Assembly (NCBI GenBank): GCA_035508435.1
Contig: DATJNA010000010.1
Coordinates: 12,724-76,723, forward strand
Direction of reading: 5' to 3'
DNA: 64,000 nucleotides
Source of the DNA: JASHVB01 sp035508435
GTDB taxonomy: Bacteria > Pseudomonadota > Alphaproteobacteria > Acetobacterales > Acetobacteraceae
The notes under the pieces were generated by a model that was not told the DNA's origin, did not search any database, and was given only the letters and a program-made list of their open reading frames with translations. The translations under genes and the position numbers were made by a program. Below are positions 26,370 through 34,803 of the stretch, one piece after another; the stretch's first letter is position 1, and every line of letters starts with the position of its first letter.

Positions 26370-27125
26370 ATGCCTGCATCCGGTCTGCTGATCTGGTCAC
26401 CGCTGTTGGCCGCTCCCTTCGTCGGCGGCTGGCTTGCCATCGCGATCGCGCAACAATGTGCCCACGGTTCGTTCGCGGCATTCTCCTGCGCCGCCTGCGG
26501 CGCACGAATCCGCCTGGCCGATTTCGTGCCATTACCGCGCTGTTCCACGGCACGCGCGCGATGCCGTCATTGCCCGGGCGCGAGACGCTGGTTCCAGCCC
26601 ACAATCGCGCTGGCCGCATCGGCGGTCGCTGGGTGGAGCATTATGGCGGCGCACACGCCGCAATCGACATGGGTGAATTGCGCCCTGGGATGGACACTGC
26701 TGACGCTGGCGTGGATCGATGCGTACTGCTTCATATTGCCGGATGTGCTGACGCTGCCCCTGGTGCTGGCCGGACTGGGCGTGACGCTCGCAACTGTGCC
26801 GGACACCGCGTTTTGGCATGCGCTCGGCGCCGCCGTCGGCTATCTCGCATTGCGCGGTATCTCGCTTACCTACCGAGCGCTGCGGCAACGGGAGGGACTG
26901 GGTGGCGGCGATGCCAAATTGTTTTCCGCCGCCGGCGCGTGGCTGGGCGTCGCAGCGTTGCCGCCACTCATCATGATCGCCGCCGTCACAGCGCTCGCCT
27001 ACGCCTGCATCGCCGCCGTCTATGGCCGATCGATGCGAGCAACCACCGCAGTGCCGTTCGGCCCGTTTCTCGCCGCCGCGTTCTGGCTGCTGTGGCTGTA
27101 CGGACCGGCATGGAACCTGACATGA
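26370..27125 (+). CDS. gspO: prepilin peptidase (A24 family, GspO/PilD)
   Basis: This 251-residue membrane aspartic protease cleaves and N-methylates the pseudopilins encoded around it. It has a zinc-binding cysteine set in the first cytoplasmic loop (Cys40, Cys43, Cys65, Cys68), the first catalytic Asp117 in WIDAYCFILPD, and the second, Asp181, in GLGGGDAK. It is somewhat shorter than the usual ~280 residues. Its stop overlaps the gspH start (ATGA at 27122-27125). The 292 bp between it and gspF should hold a divergent promoter. Confidence 0.85.
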   Translation: MPASGLLIWSPLLAAPFVGGWLAIAIAQQCAHGSFAAFSCAACGARIRLADFVPLPRCSTARARCRHCPGARRWFQPTIALAASAVAGWSIMAAHTPQSTWVNCALGWTLLTLAWIDAYCFILPDVLTLPLVLAGLGVTLATVPDTAFWHALGAAVGYLALRGISLTYRALRQREGLGGGDAKLFSAAGAWLGVAALPPLIMIAAVTALAYACIAAVYGRSMRATTAVPFGPFLAAAFWLLWLYGPAWNLT

Positions 27126-27532
27126 ACCCGCGCCGTGAGGCAGGCTTCAGTTTGCTCGAAATGATCGTGGTCCTGGTGATCCTGGGACTGGCGGTCGGCC
27201 TTGTCCTCGCGCGTGGTCCCATGCACAGCACACGGCTGGACGCGCAGGTGGCCGTGCGCGATCTGGTTGGCACGTTGCGTTTGGCCCGCGGACGCGCCAT
27301 TGCGGAAGACCGCCCTGTCACCGTGGCGCTCTCGGCGAATCTCTACCAGATCGAAGGTTCGGCGGCGCAGCGGGTCCCGTCGGACGTAACATTGACCGGG
27401 AATGCGGCAATCCGCTTCGCGCCCGATGGCAGCTCTTCCGGCGGGGTCATCACGGTGCAAGCGGCGGCATTGCGGATCGCGGTTCTGGTGGATTGGCTGA
27501 CCGGCCGCGTCCGGACACGAGAGCAACCGTGA
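27122..27532 (+). CDS. gspH: type II secretion minor pseudopilin GspH
   Basis: This 136-residue pseudopilin has a leader MNPRREAG cleaved before FSLLEMIVVLVILGL, with Glu at +5. The helix is followed by the GspH-type segment RDLVGTLRLARGRAIAEDRPVTV and a small beta domain with RFAPDGSSSGG. It links the major and minor parts of the pseudopilus. It is translationally coupled to the prepilin peptidase by a 4-bp overlap. Confidence 0.85.
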   Translation: MNPRREAGFSLLEMIVVLVILGLAVGLVLARGPMHSTRLDAQVAVRDLVGTLRLARGRAIAEDRPVTVALSANLYQIEGSAAQRVPSDVTLTGNAAIRFAPDGSSSGGVITVQAAALRIAVLVDWLTGRVRTREQP

Positions 27533-27713
27533 TAGCGCCAGGTTAGCCCTTCGCGCGACGACCCAGTCGCATCGTGCTGGGATCCGCACGACGCCTCAGG
27601 GCAGGGTGTCATGGACTTATCACACATGCCGCCAAGCGATGGGGACCGAATAGTGTCGCCCCAAGGTGCGCGCTTGGCCTGATATCACGGCGACGCGGCA
27701 GAGGGACGCAGCC

Positions 27714-28040
27714 ATGGCAGCGCGGCGTGCATGCACCGGCCCCCGCGACGACCGCGGCTTCACATGGCTCGAGGTGCTGGTCGCGCTGGTCATCACGCTG
27801 GCGGCGCTCGGCGTACTTCCGTTCAACAGGGCGCCGGTGCCCGAACGGCAGGTGCTGCTGGACGGCGTATCGCACCTGCGCATCGGCGACGCGACCAGGG
27901 CAGCGCCCGGGACATGGCCTTCCGGCTGGGGTCAACCTGTCCTGCCGGGTCCTGTGCGCATTCATGTGACGTCGAGCAACGGCGCCGACACGTGGCCAGC
28001 CATTATTGCTCAGCCACAAGGAGAGCAACCGGAACAATGA
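27714..28040 (+). CDS. shortened GspJ-like pseudopilin
   Basis: This 108-residue protein starts with a 17-residue leader and a prepilin site G-FTWLEVLVALVI with Glu at +5. Directly after the membrane helix it jumps to VLLDGVSHLRI and PVRIHVTSSNGADTWPAIIAQP. The same two segments occur near the C-terminus of GspJ at 12254-12889 (LLDGVERLDV; VRLHITFLSGSKRNWPDIVVAP). About 100 residues of the globular domain are missing, so it looks like an internally deleted GspJ paralogue. It lies about 180 bp after gspH. Whether it is made or works is unknown. Confidence 0.6.
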   Translation: MAARRACTGPRDDRGFTWLEVLVALVITLAALGVLPFNRAPVPERQVLLDGVSHLRIGDATRAAPGTWPSGWGQPVLPGPVRIHVTSSNGADTWPAIIAQPQGEQPEQ

Positions 28041-28069
28041 GTGGGGGAGGGCACGCCCGCGGGCGGCGG

Positions 28070-28203
28070 GGCTGGCGAGAGCTGCAACAGGCGGTCAACG
28101 ACTATTCGGTCGGCTTGGTGGTGGCGGCTGTCGCGCATAGCCCGTACGCCGGCAACACGATGATCTTCGTGCGGGAAGACGATGGGCAGGACGGCCCGGA
28201 CCT
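28070..28203 (+). pseudogene. fragment of alkaline-phosphatase-family phosphoesterase (C-terminal part)
   Basis: In the frame that starts at ATG 28037, the segment NDYSVGLVVAAVAHSPYAGN and then TMIFVREDDGQDGPD matches the conserved part of bifunctional YncE/alkaline-phosphatase-family proteins, where EDDxQDGPDHVDAHR is the metal-binding core. The match stops right after GPD at about 28203, where the next residues should be HVDAHR. The remainder of that frame is unrelated. This is a truncated gene piece. Confidence 0.6.
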
Positions 28204-28207
28204 GGAG

Positions 28208-28466
28208 CTACGGTACATGCTGGTTCGCCGAGCGCGTCTCCGCCTCTGGATTGGCGCCCGGATCGGACTTGCCATTGGCGACATACATCATGCTGCCGGC
28301 ATTGCTCGGGCTGACCGCGTTGGGATACCAGGCGGTCGGCACCAGGCCGGCGACGATGGGCGGCGCCGGACCGCTGATTCCGTTGCCGCCGGCGCGCTGC
28401 GTGACGCGCACTATCCCGGTGCACCACCCGAAGAAGCACTCCAGATCCTGCACCCGCTGGTCCGGG
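28208..28466 (-). pseudogene. fragment of the same phosphatase family, propeller part, opposite strand
   Basis: On the minus strand the codons show strong G/C third-position bias and read IVRVTQRAGGNGISGP, GLVPTAWYPNAVS and MMYVANGKSDPGANP. This is the pattern of the YncE-like beta-propeller half of the phosphatase family whose C-terminal part lies on the plus strand at 28070-28203. A TAG stop ends it at 28208. An 8-bp inverted pair (CCCGGACC at 28195-28202, GGTCCGGG at 28459-28466) flanks the segment. Confidence 0.5.
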
Positions 28467-28489
28467 TTGACGAAGCCTGTGCCGGCTGA

Positions 28490-28875
28490 CCTTGCGCGCG
28501 CCGGACCAACGACATTTCGCGGGACATCGCTCGCGTATGCTTCGAGGCATCGATCAGCGACAACACGGTGATCACCGTGGTTGGCATGTGTGATTATGCC
28601 CGCACCCATACGCCGTATGGCGCAACGCCTGGCCAGATCCAGACCTTGGGGCCGAACTACGCGTTGAACACCAATTCGCTGTCGCAGGCCTGCACCTGCT
28701 ACAACATCGACAACTACTATACGGAGTTCGATTATATCGGCATCAAGTCGGCTTTCGGCGACGGCTGCAGCATTGACAACAAACTCTACACCGTGTCCTG
28801 TTACCACAACGGCATTCGGGGGCTGGACTCGAACGGCACGACGCCGAACCTGAATGGCCGAGATGTGACGCCTCG
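28490..28875 (+). pseudogene. coding-like fragment of unknown protein
   Basis: From about 28490 the plus-strand frame reads NDISRDIARVCFEASISDNTV and then a Tyr/Asn/Thr/Cys-rich stretch (ACTCYNIDNYYTEFDYIGI, CYHNGIRGLDSNG) with coding-like third positions. A TGA at 28487-28489 cuts it off from the frame upstream, and it runs into the convergent DJ-1 gene without a natural end. I do not recognise the family. Confidence 0.4.
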
Positions 28876-28950
28876 GCCGAGATGCGGCGCGCGCCACCGC
28901 ACGTCGGTAAAACGATCACCCAGCTTCCAGGCCGACGGGCATGCGGTCGC

Positions 28951-29652
28951 TCACACTGGTATCCCAGTTGCGGCCAGACGTGCGGCCGCGCGCGCGACGA
29001 TGGCTTCGCGTTCCGCGCGCGTCACCGCCGTGGCTGCCTGGACTGCCCGCAATACCTCCGGCGGCGCGGCGTCCGGCGTGCCGGCATCGAACGGCGGCGC
29101 GGGCGCGTACTCGATTTGCAACTGGATCGACTGCGCCTGCACGGGGCCGGCCAACTCTGCCGCCATGGTCAGCGCGAAATCGATGCCGGCGGTGACGCCG
29201 CCGCCCGAGAACAGATTGCCGTCGCGCACCACGCGGCCGGGCGTGGGAATGGCGCCGAAGGCCGAAAGCAGGTCGCGATAGGCCCAGTGTGTCGTGGCGC
29301 GCTTGCCGTGCAGCAGCCCGGCGGCGCCCAACACCAGCGCCCCGGTGCACACCGAGCTGACATAGCGGGCGTGGCTGGCTTGTTTGCGCAGCCAGTCAAG
29401 CACGTCGGCGTCCTCCATCAGCGCGTTCACGCCGGCGCCACCGGGGACGCAGACGACATCGAGCGGCTTGTGGTCGCGTAGCGTCGCATAGGGGAGCAAG
29501 CGCAGGCCGCTCTCGGCCTCGACCGGCTGCAAGGTCTTCCACAGCAGCAATACTTCGGCATCGGGAAGCTTGGTGAAGACCTCCAACGGGCCGGTGAGGT
29601 CGAGCTGCGTCATGCGCGGGAACAGTACTAGGCCGATCGTTGTGGCGGGCAT
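28951..29652 (-). CDS. DJ-1/PfpI family protein (isonitrile hydratase-like)
   Basis: This 233-residue class-I glutamine-amidotransferase-like protein has the nucleophile-elbow cysteine in SSVCTGALVLGAAGLL (Cys near 110), the start IGLVLFPRMTQLDLTGPLEVF and the segment ATTHWAYRDLL, as in isonitrile hydratase and GlxA N-terminal domains. Length and absence of a DNA-binding domain favour a stand-alone enzyme; the substrate is unproven. I chose the ATG at 29652. It is divergent from a GlxA-type regulator that shares the same fold, so the two may form a sensing/enzyme pair. Confidence 0.85.
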   Translation of the reverse strand: MPATTIGLVLFPRMTQLDLTGPLEVFTKLPDAEVLLLWKTLQPVEAESGLRLLPYATLRDHKPLDVVCVPGGAGVNALMEDADVLDWLRKQASHARYVSSVCTGALVLGAAGLLHGKRATTHWAYRDLLSAFGAIPTPGRVVRDGNLFSGGGVTAGIDFALTMAAELAGPVQAQSIQLQIEYAPAPPFDAGTPDAAPPEVLRAVQAATAVTRAEREAIVARAAARLAATGIPV

Positions 29653-29878
29653 CGCGCGCGCTCCGTTCGGACTGGACGTGGCAAGCGTGGCATGGCATGG
29701 GTTGGCGGAAATGCCAAATAGCCCTCGGATTCTGCCATGCAGGCTGCGCGCGGGGACCGCGAAGAACGCTGTGGCGAAGCACGCCAGCAGGAAGAACGGA
29801 CAAGCCGACGTGGGGGTCGGGCGCCTTATCGACCGTGTATGTGCGCCCTCGCGCGCCGCTCCGCGGTCAGATCCGGGG

Positions 29879-30862
29879 ATGGCCCTATGCGGCCAAGCGG
29901 ATCCGGTGCTGCAGGTGGAGATCCTGGCGTTTCCGCGTGTGCAGTTGCTGGACGTTGCCGGACCATTGCAGGTATTTGCCACCGCCAATGAGTTGACATG
30001 CGATGCCGGGCGCCGACCGCTCTATGCCCCGCGCGTGGTTGCGTTGCAGCCGGGGCCTGTCGCTGCCTCGGCCGGATTGGCGCTGGTGGCGGACGTTTTG
30101 CCTGATCCGCGGCGCAAGGCCGATACTTTGCTGGTCGCCGGCGGTGTTGGCGCGCGCGCGGCCGGCCCGGACCCGGCGTTGCTGCACTGGATCGTGCAGC
30201 GGTCGCGCCACGCCCGCCGCACCGCGTCCGTCTGCACCGGCGCCTTCCTGCTTGCCGCCGCCGGCTTGCTCGATAGCCGGCGTGCCACCACGCACTGGCG
30301 GTATTGCGCCGAACTTGCGCGCCGCTACCCGGCGGTGGCGGTCGAGAGCGATCCGATCTTCGTGCAGGACGGCAACGTCTGGACCTCCGCCGGGGTCACG
30401 GCCGGCATCGACCTCGCGCTCGCCTTCGTGGAGGCGGATCTTGGGCGTGGGATGGCGCTCGCGGTGGCCCGCCAGCTTGTCGTGTTCGCGCGACGGCCAG
30501 GCGGGCAGGCGCAGTTCAGCGCCAGCCTGGCGCTCTCCGCCGCGGACGAGTTCGACGCGCTGCATGCGTGGATGGCCGGCAACCTGCGGCGGGCCCTATC
30601 GGTGCCCGAGCTTGCCGCCCGGGCGGGCATGAGCGAGCGCAACTTCGCCCGCCATTATCGCGCTTCGACCGGCGTCACGCCGTCCCGCGCGGTCGAGCAA
30701 TTGCGGGTGGAGGCCGCGCGCGGTGCCCTGGGCGGCACGCGGCACTCGATCAAGGACATCGCGCGGCGCTGCGGTTTCGGCTCAGAGGAGACGATGCGGC
30801 GCAGCTTCCTGCGGGTGCTGCGCGTCGCACCGCGCGACTACCGGGCGCGATTCCCCGGCTGA
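29879..30862 (+). CDS. GlxA family transcriptional regulator (DJ-1 domain plus AraC HTH)
   Basis: This 328-residue regulator has an N-terminal DJ-1/PfpI-like sensor domain (VEILAFPRVQLLDVAGPLQVF; TASVCTGAFLLAAAGLL with the elbow Cys) and a C-terminal AraC-type double helix-turn-helix from about 225, with SVPELAARAGMSERNFARHYR and IKDIARRCGFGSEETMRRSF. Family members sense small molecules and often control genes for nitrogen compounds. It is divergent from the DJ-1 family gene at 28951-29652, with about 225 bp between, and probably controls it. I chose the ATG at 29879 because homology begins right after it. Confidence 0.85.
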   Translation: MALCGQADPVLQVEILAFPRVQLLDVAGPLQVFATANELTCDAGRRPLYAPRVVALQPGPVAASAGLALVADVLPDPRRKADTLLVAGGVGARAAGPDPALLHWIVQRSRHARRTASVCTGAFLLAAAGLLDSRRATTHWRYCAELARRYPAVAVESDPIFVQDGNVWTSAGVTAGIDLALAFVEADLGRGMALAVARQLVVFARRPGGQAQFSASLALSAADEFDALHAWMAGNLRRALSVPELAARAGMSERNFARHYRASTGVTPSRAVEQLRVEAARGALGGTRHSIKDIARRCGFGSEETMRRSFLRVLRVAPRDYRARFPG

Positions 30863-30994
30863 CCGCGGTAGGGCGCCGACGCCGGTCCGCCCTGGCGCCA
30901 ACCAGCCGAGACAGGTGCGGCACGGCCTTCAATCGGATGTGCCCAAGCCGCGACGGTAAACAGGCAAGACCGCCGTCATGACGGCAGCCACCTG

Positions 30995-32446
30995 TCACTC
31001 GGCTGGCGCCTCCGGCAAGGCGCTGTGGCGATGGCCGTAGCCGAAGTAGATCGCCAAACCGATGGCGAGCCAAACGAACAGCCGTAGCCAGGTGACCAGT
31101 GGCAGGCCGAGCATCAGCAGCAGGGAGAAGCCGATCCCCAGCAATGCCACCCAAGGCAGGCCAGGGGCGCGGAACGGCCGTTTCGCGTCGGGTGCCCGAT
31201 GCCGCAGATAGATCACCGCAGCGCACACCAGCAGGAAGGCGAACAACGTGCCGATGCTGACCATTTCGCCAAGCACGCCGATTGGGAAGCATGCCGCCAC
31301 CAGTGCCACCGCGATGCCGATCAAAGCCTGGCTGGTGAAGGGCGTGCGGAACCGCGGATGCACCTCGCTGAAAAGCGGCGGCAGCAGACGGTCCTCTGAG
31401 ATCGAGAACAGAATGCGGGCCTGGCCAAACAGCAGGACGAAGATGACCGTGGTAAGGCCGACCAATGCGGCAAACTTCACCAACACCGACAGCCAGCCGA
31501 TCCTGGTCGCGTCCATCGCCACTGCCACCGGGTCCGGAACGCCGAGCTGCTGGTATGGCACCATGCCGGTCATGACCAACGCCATCAGGACATAGAGGAC
31601 GGTGCAGATGGCGAGCGAGCCGAGGATCCCCACCGGCATGTCCTGTTGTGGCCGGCGCGCTTCCTGCGCCGCGGTCGAGACCGCATCGAAGCCGATATAG
31701 GCGAAGAACACCACGGATGAGCCGCGCAGAATGCCGCTCAGGCCGAACTCGCCGAAGTTGCCGGTATTCGCCGGCACGAAGGGTATCCAGTGCGACCGGG
31801 TCACGTAGAACGCGCCGACGACGATGACGATCACCACCACCGACAACTTGAAGGCCACCATGACGTTATTGACGCGCGCCGATTCCCTGGTGCCAAGCAT
31901 CAGCAGGGTGGTGAGGCAGACGACGACGACCACCGCCGGCACATTCAGGACGGCGGTGGCCGTGGTGCCGCCCGCAAGCGTCACGACGGTGCCGGTTGCC
32001 TGCGCCCAGATTGGCGACACCTGTATGCCGAAGCTGTGCAGCAGGCTGACCACGTAGCCCGACCAGCCGACGGCGACGGTTGCGGCGCCCATGCCGTACT
32101 CCAGAATCAGGTCCCAGCCGATGATCCAGGCAAACACTTCGCCGACGGTCGCATACGCATATGTGTAAGCGCTGCCCGATGCCGGGATCATGGCAGCGAG
32201 TTCGGCGTAGCAGAGGCCGACAAAAGCGCAGGCGACGCCGGACAGCACGAAGGACAACGAGATCGCCGGGCCGGCGTAGCTGGCGGCGGCTTTGCCGGTC
32301 AGCACGAATATCCCGGCACCAATGATACAACCGATGCCGAGACTGACCAGCGACGTTGGCCCCAGGGTTTTGGCCAGGCTATTGCCTTGTGCGCCCAGGG
32401 CTATGGCTTCCAGCGATTTGCGGCTGGTGTATTTGGCCAAGGACAT
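30995..32446 (-). CDS. amino acid permease (APC superfamily)
   Basis: This 483-residue transporter has about 12 helices and the APC hallmark SLGIGCIIGAGIFVLTG in helix 1, plus FFAYIGFDAVSTAAQEARRPQ in the middle. It resembles the cationic amino acid transporter (CAT/YfnA) branch in length and in the C-terminal extra helices. It should take up amino acids in exchange with protons. The ATG at 32446 has GGGAGA upstream and starts MSLAKYTSRKSLEAI, typical of the group. No co-directional partner is adjacent. Confidence 0.9.
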   Translation of the reverse strand: MSLAKYTSRKSLEAIALGAQGNSLAKTLGPTSLVSLGIGCIIGAGIFVLTGKAAASYAGPAISLSFVLSGVACAFVGLCYAELAAMIPASGSAYTYAYATVGEVFAWIIGWDLILEYGMGAATVAVGWSGYVVSLLHSFGIQVSPIWAQATGTVVTLAGGTTATAVLNVPAVVVVVCLTTLLMLGTRESARVNNVMVAFKLSVVVIVIVVGAFYVTRSHWIPFVPANTGNFGEFGLSGILRGSSVVFFAYIGFDAVSTAAQEARRPQQDMPVGILGSLAICTVLYVLMALVMTGMVPYQQLGVPDPVAVAMDATRIGWLSVLVKFAALVGLTTVIFVLLFGQARILFSISEDRLLPPLFSEVHPRFRTPFTSQALIGIAVALVAACFPIGVLGEMVSIGTLFAFLLVCAAVIYLRHRAPDAKRPFRAPGLPWVALLGIGFSLLLMLGLPLVTWLRLFVWLAIGLAIYFGYGHRHSALPEAPAE

Positions 32447-33082
32447 GTGCGGTCTCCCGCGTTGCATGACGCGCAAAAATCGGCCATGCCCTTGAATTGT
32501 GCAACAAAATTCTCGGCCAGCAGCACACAGCGGTATGACAACATGGACGAATTTCAGATCAATCGCATCGCTGTTCGAACCGCGGCTCGACCGCCGTCAT
32601 GCCGACGAGGCTGGCGGCGCCCACAGCCAACCGGTGGCCGACGCCGAACCATTGGCGTGCCGACATGAGCGATGTCTGGTCTGGAACGGGTGCGCCGTGA
32701 ACGAATATATTGGCGAAGAAAGCTGCTGCTCTTCACACTTGGCGGCTATTACGTTGCGTTGTGTCATACAACTTCGCAGGCGGCCGTGCAGCGGACACCG
32801 CATCGCCGCGACCGCATCCATTGCCAAGGCGCAATTGGAGACACGTCGCCCGGCCCGCGGGAGCTCGCGCCGATATCGGTTGTGAATACAACTGCACCTC
32901 GCAACAAATGATTGACAAGTCGTTAACTGTCATGCCATATTTCAGAAATCGACAAGATCATACGAGACGCCATTATACGAGACGCCGTTTGGGCGTGATC
33001 GCAGCGAACCAGGCAGAGAGTTTTGCTGGCGCGGAGCGTTGCGGGGACCTGTCCAGGATGGTTCGTCCTGGAGGTTGCAGCC
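32447..33082. other. 636-bp divergent intergenic region
   Basis: This lies between the amino acid permease (minus) and a LuxR-type regulator (plus). No gene is recognised. A 12-bp direct repeat, ATACGAGACGCC, occurs at 32960-32971 and 32975-32986 with 15-bp spacing, about 100 bp before the regulator's start, and could be a pair of protein-binding sites. GC content is lower between about 32880 and 32980. Confidence 0.4.
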
Positions 33083-33742
33083 GTGACCAACGAAAAGCGC
33101 TATTGCGTGATCGTCGGTAAACCAAATATCGCGCTCCGTCGCCTGGCGCAGGTCTTGCAACAGAGATTTGAGGTCATCACCGCGGAAAGTCACGACGGGG
33201 CGGTGCTTGCCACGACGGTCTTCCAGCCAACATTGGCAGTCATCCCGCAGGACGCCGGCGGAGGCAGTGGTGAGCTTGCCAGGCGAATGGCGGCCGCGTG
33301 GCCGGGGATCGCGATTGTCCATTTTACCGACGGTGATCCCGACGAGATGGTCGACGGCAAACGACGGGAGCCGACGCCGAACGCGGCCAGCCGTGCTGCG
33401 AGGCGAGCCATTGCCGCTGACCCGGCCGCGATCGACGGCGGCAACGGCCGCGACCATCAGCCGCACGACGACGGCGAGCACCCCGGCCGGGTCACGCCTC
33501 GTGAGCGGCAGGTCCTGACTCTGCTGGAGCGCGGCCTGTCGATGAAGGAGACCGCGCGCCTGCTGGCAATTGCGCCGCGCACCGTGGCGTTCCACAAATA
33601 CCACGCCATGGCATGCAACGGTCTGCACAACAATGCGGAGCTGCGCAACTTTGCCGTCCGCGAAGGCATTTTGACGCTACGGGCGCCGGACGAAAGCGAC
33701 AGCAAGAAAACTGATGCCATCGAGCCACAGCGCCACGACTAG
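33083..33742 (+). CDS. LuxR-type regulator with degenerate receiver domain
   Basis: This 219-residue protein has an N-terminal CheY-like region (5-90), a variable linker rich in Arg/His/Asp, and a C-terminal LuxR/FixJ helix-turn-helix (about 138-195) with VTPRERQVLTLLERGLSMKE and APRTVAFHKYHAM. The receiver lacks the usual acidic pair after strand 1 (VGKPN instead of DD) and has PQDAGG where the phosphoacceptor Asp would be, so phosphorylation control is doubtful. The start is GTG 33083 with GGAGG 8-9 nt upstream; an ATG at 33023 lacks a good site. Two small secreted proteins are encoded downstream on the same strand and could be targets. Confidence 0.8.
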   Translation: MTNEKRYCVIVGKPNIALRRLAQVLQQRFEVITAESHDGAVLATTVFQPTLAVIPQDAGGGSGELARRMAAAWPGIAIVHFTDGDPDEMVDGKRREPTPNAASRAARRAIAADPAAIDGGNGRDHQPHDDGEHPGRVTPRERQVLTLLERGLSMKETARLLAIAPRTVAFHKYHAMACNGLHNNAELRNFAVREGILTLRAPDESDSKKTDAIEPQRHD

Positions 33743-34258
33743 ACTCAGTATTGTCTATCCGAATGAATTCGCCGCCGATCACGTGGTTCGATGACATTCC
33801 TGTTCCAAATCGAATCACCGGAAGGCCGCCCGCCGGCTCGGATGCATCAGCATTGCGGCGAGCGCAGGCGAGCACTGCCGGCAGCATAGCTGTCGCGCCG
33901 TCACCTGTCAGATTTACCAGGTCATGTGCGCCACTCGCCCGCAAAATTTAACAGGAATTCTGGAAATACATTTTTATAACATCGATCTGCGGCCCGTGCG
34001 ACGTTACCCCATGCGATGGACTGCAAGTTCTTACGGTTACCGCAGTCGGATGAGAAGCGCATATGTCGGTTGTGCCTGGAGGAAGTGCAATAAAGCTGCA
34101 GCGATAAGGGCCACAGCCCACGCCGACACGGCCGAGGGTTTGAGATGGCGCCAGAGTGGCGCCGGCACCATCACGCAGGACAGCAGTGCACTCCTCCTCG
34201 CATGGCGTCCTATGCCTCTGGCGTAGGAAGACATTGGTGCGGAAGTAGGAGAATGACA
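33743..34258. other. 516-bp upstream region of a secreted protein gene
   Basis: No gene is recognised. The part from about 33940 to 34080 is comparatively AT-rich, as in a promoter region, and a strong ribosome-binding site (AGGAG) sits at its end before the gene at 34259. Short open frames on both strands look like noise. Confidence 0.35.
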
Positions 34259-34714
34259 ATGCGCAAGTTGCTTCTTGCCGCGACGATCCTTGGGCTTGCC
34301 GCGGCTCCTGCGTTTGCTGGCGGCATTGCCGCGGCAGGCGATGTGAATATCGCGGGCACAACGGCTGCCTCGAATGCCGGCGTGGTCAGCACCGAGGGCA
34401 CGATGGCCGGTGTGAAGACTGGCGGTAACGGCGCAGTGGTGGTTGGCGCCGTATCCGGCAACTACACCGCGGTCGATACCTCAGCGCTTGGGGTGGCGGG
34501 ACCGAAGGGCTCTTACACCAACACCACTGCGACCCAGACGAACATCGGTGGCACGGTGGCTGGCGGGCTGTCGGGCACCTTCTTTGGTAATGCTGGCGGC
34601 AGCGCCAGCGGTGGCCAGAACAGTACGGCAATGGGTGGAGCCAAGGCGACTGCGAATGACATGAATGCTGGCGGCTACATTACTGTCGGCCATGGTGGGC
34701 GAACTGATAGGTAG
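34259..34714 (+). CDS. small secreted Gly/Ala/Thr-rich protein
   Basis: This 151-residue protein has a clear signal peptide (MRKLLLAATILGLAAAPAFA, cleavage before GGIAA) and a mature part rich in Gly, Ala, Thr, Ser and Asn, with no cysteine and no recognised domain. Repeats such as NAGVVSTEGTMAG and GGTVAGGLSG suggest a flexible or beta-rich structure. AGGAG lies 7 nt before ATG 34259, which is why I prefer it to the ATG 6 nt earlier. A second secreted-protein gene follows after a hairpin at 34757-34779. Function unknown. Confidence 0.7.
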   Translation: MRKLLLAATILGLAAAPAFAGGIAAAGDVNIAGTTAASNAGVVSTEGTMAGVKTGGNGAVVVGAVSGNYTAVDTSALGVAGPKGSYTNTTATQTNIGGTVAGGLSGTFFGNAGGSASGGQNSTAMGGAKATANDMNAGGYITVGHGGRTDR

Positions 34715-34756
34715 TTTGGCGGCTTGCGGCGGTACGACCGCCCGGGCTGTCCGGCT

Positions 34757-34779
34757 CCGGGGAGGCACGACCTCCCCGG
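34757..34779 (+). terminator. hairpin between two secreted-protein genes
   Basis: CCGGGGAGG and CCTCCCCGG form a perfect 9-bp stem with a 5-nt loop (CACGA). No T-run follows, so it may be a weak terminator or an mRNA-stabilising hairpin between the genes at 34259 and 34804. Confidence 0.5.
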
Positions 34780-34803
34780 GGTCGTTCATTAGGAGGCACT
34801 GCC

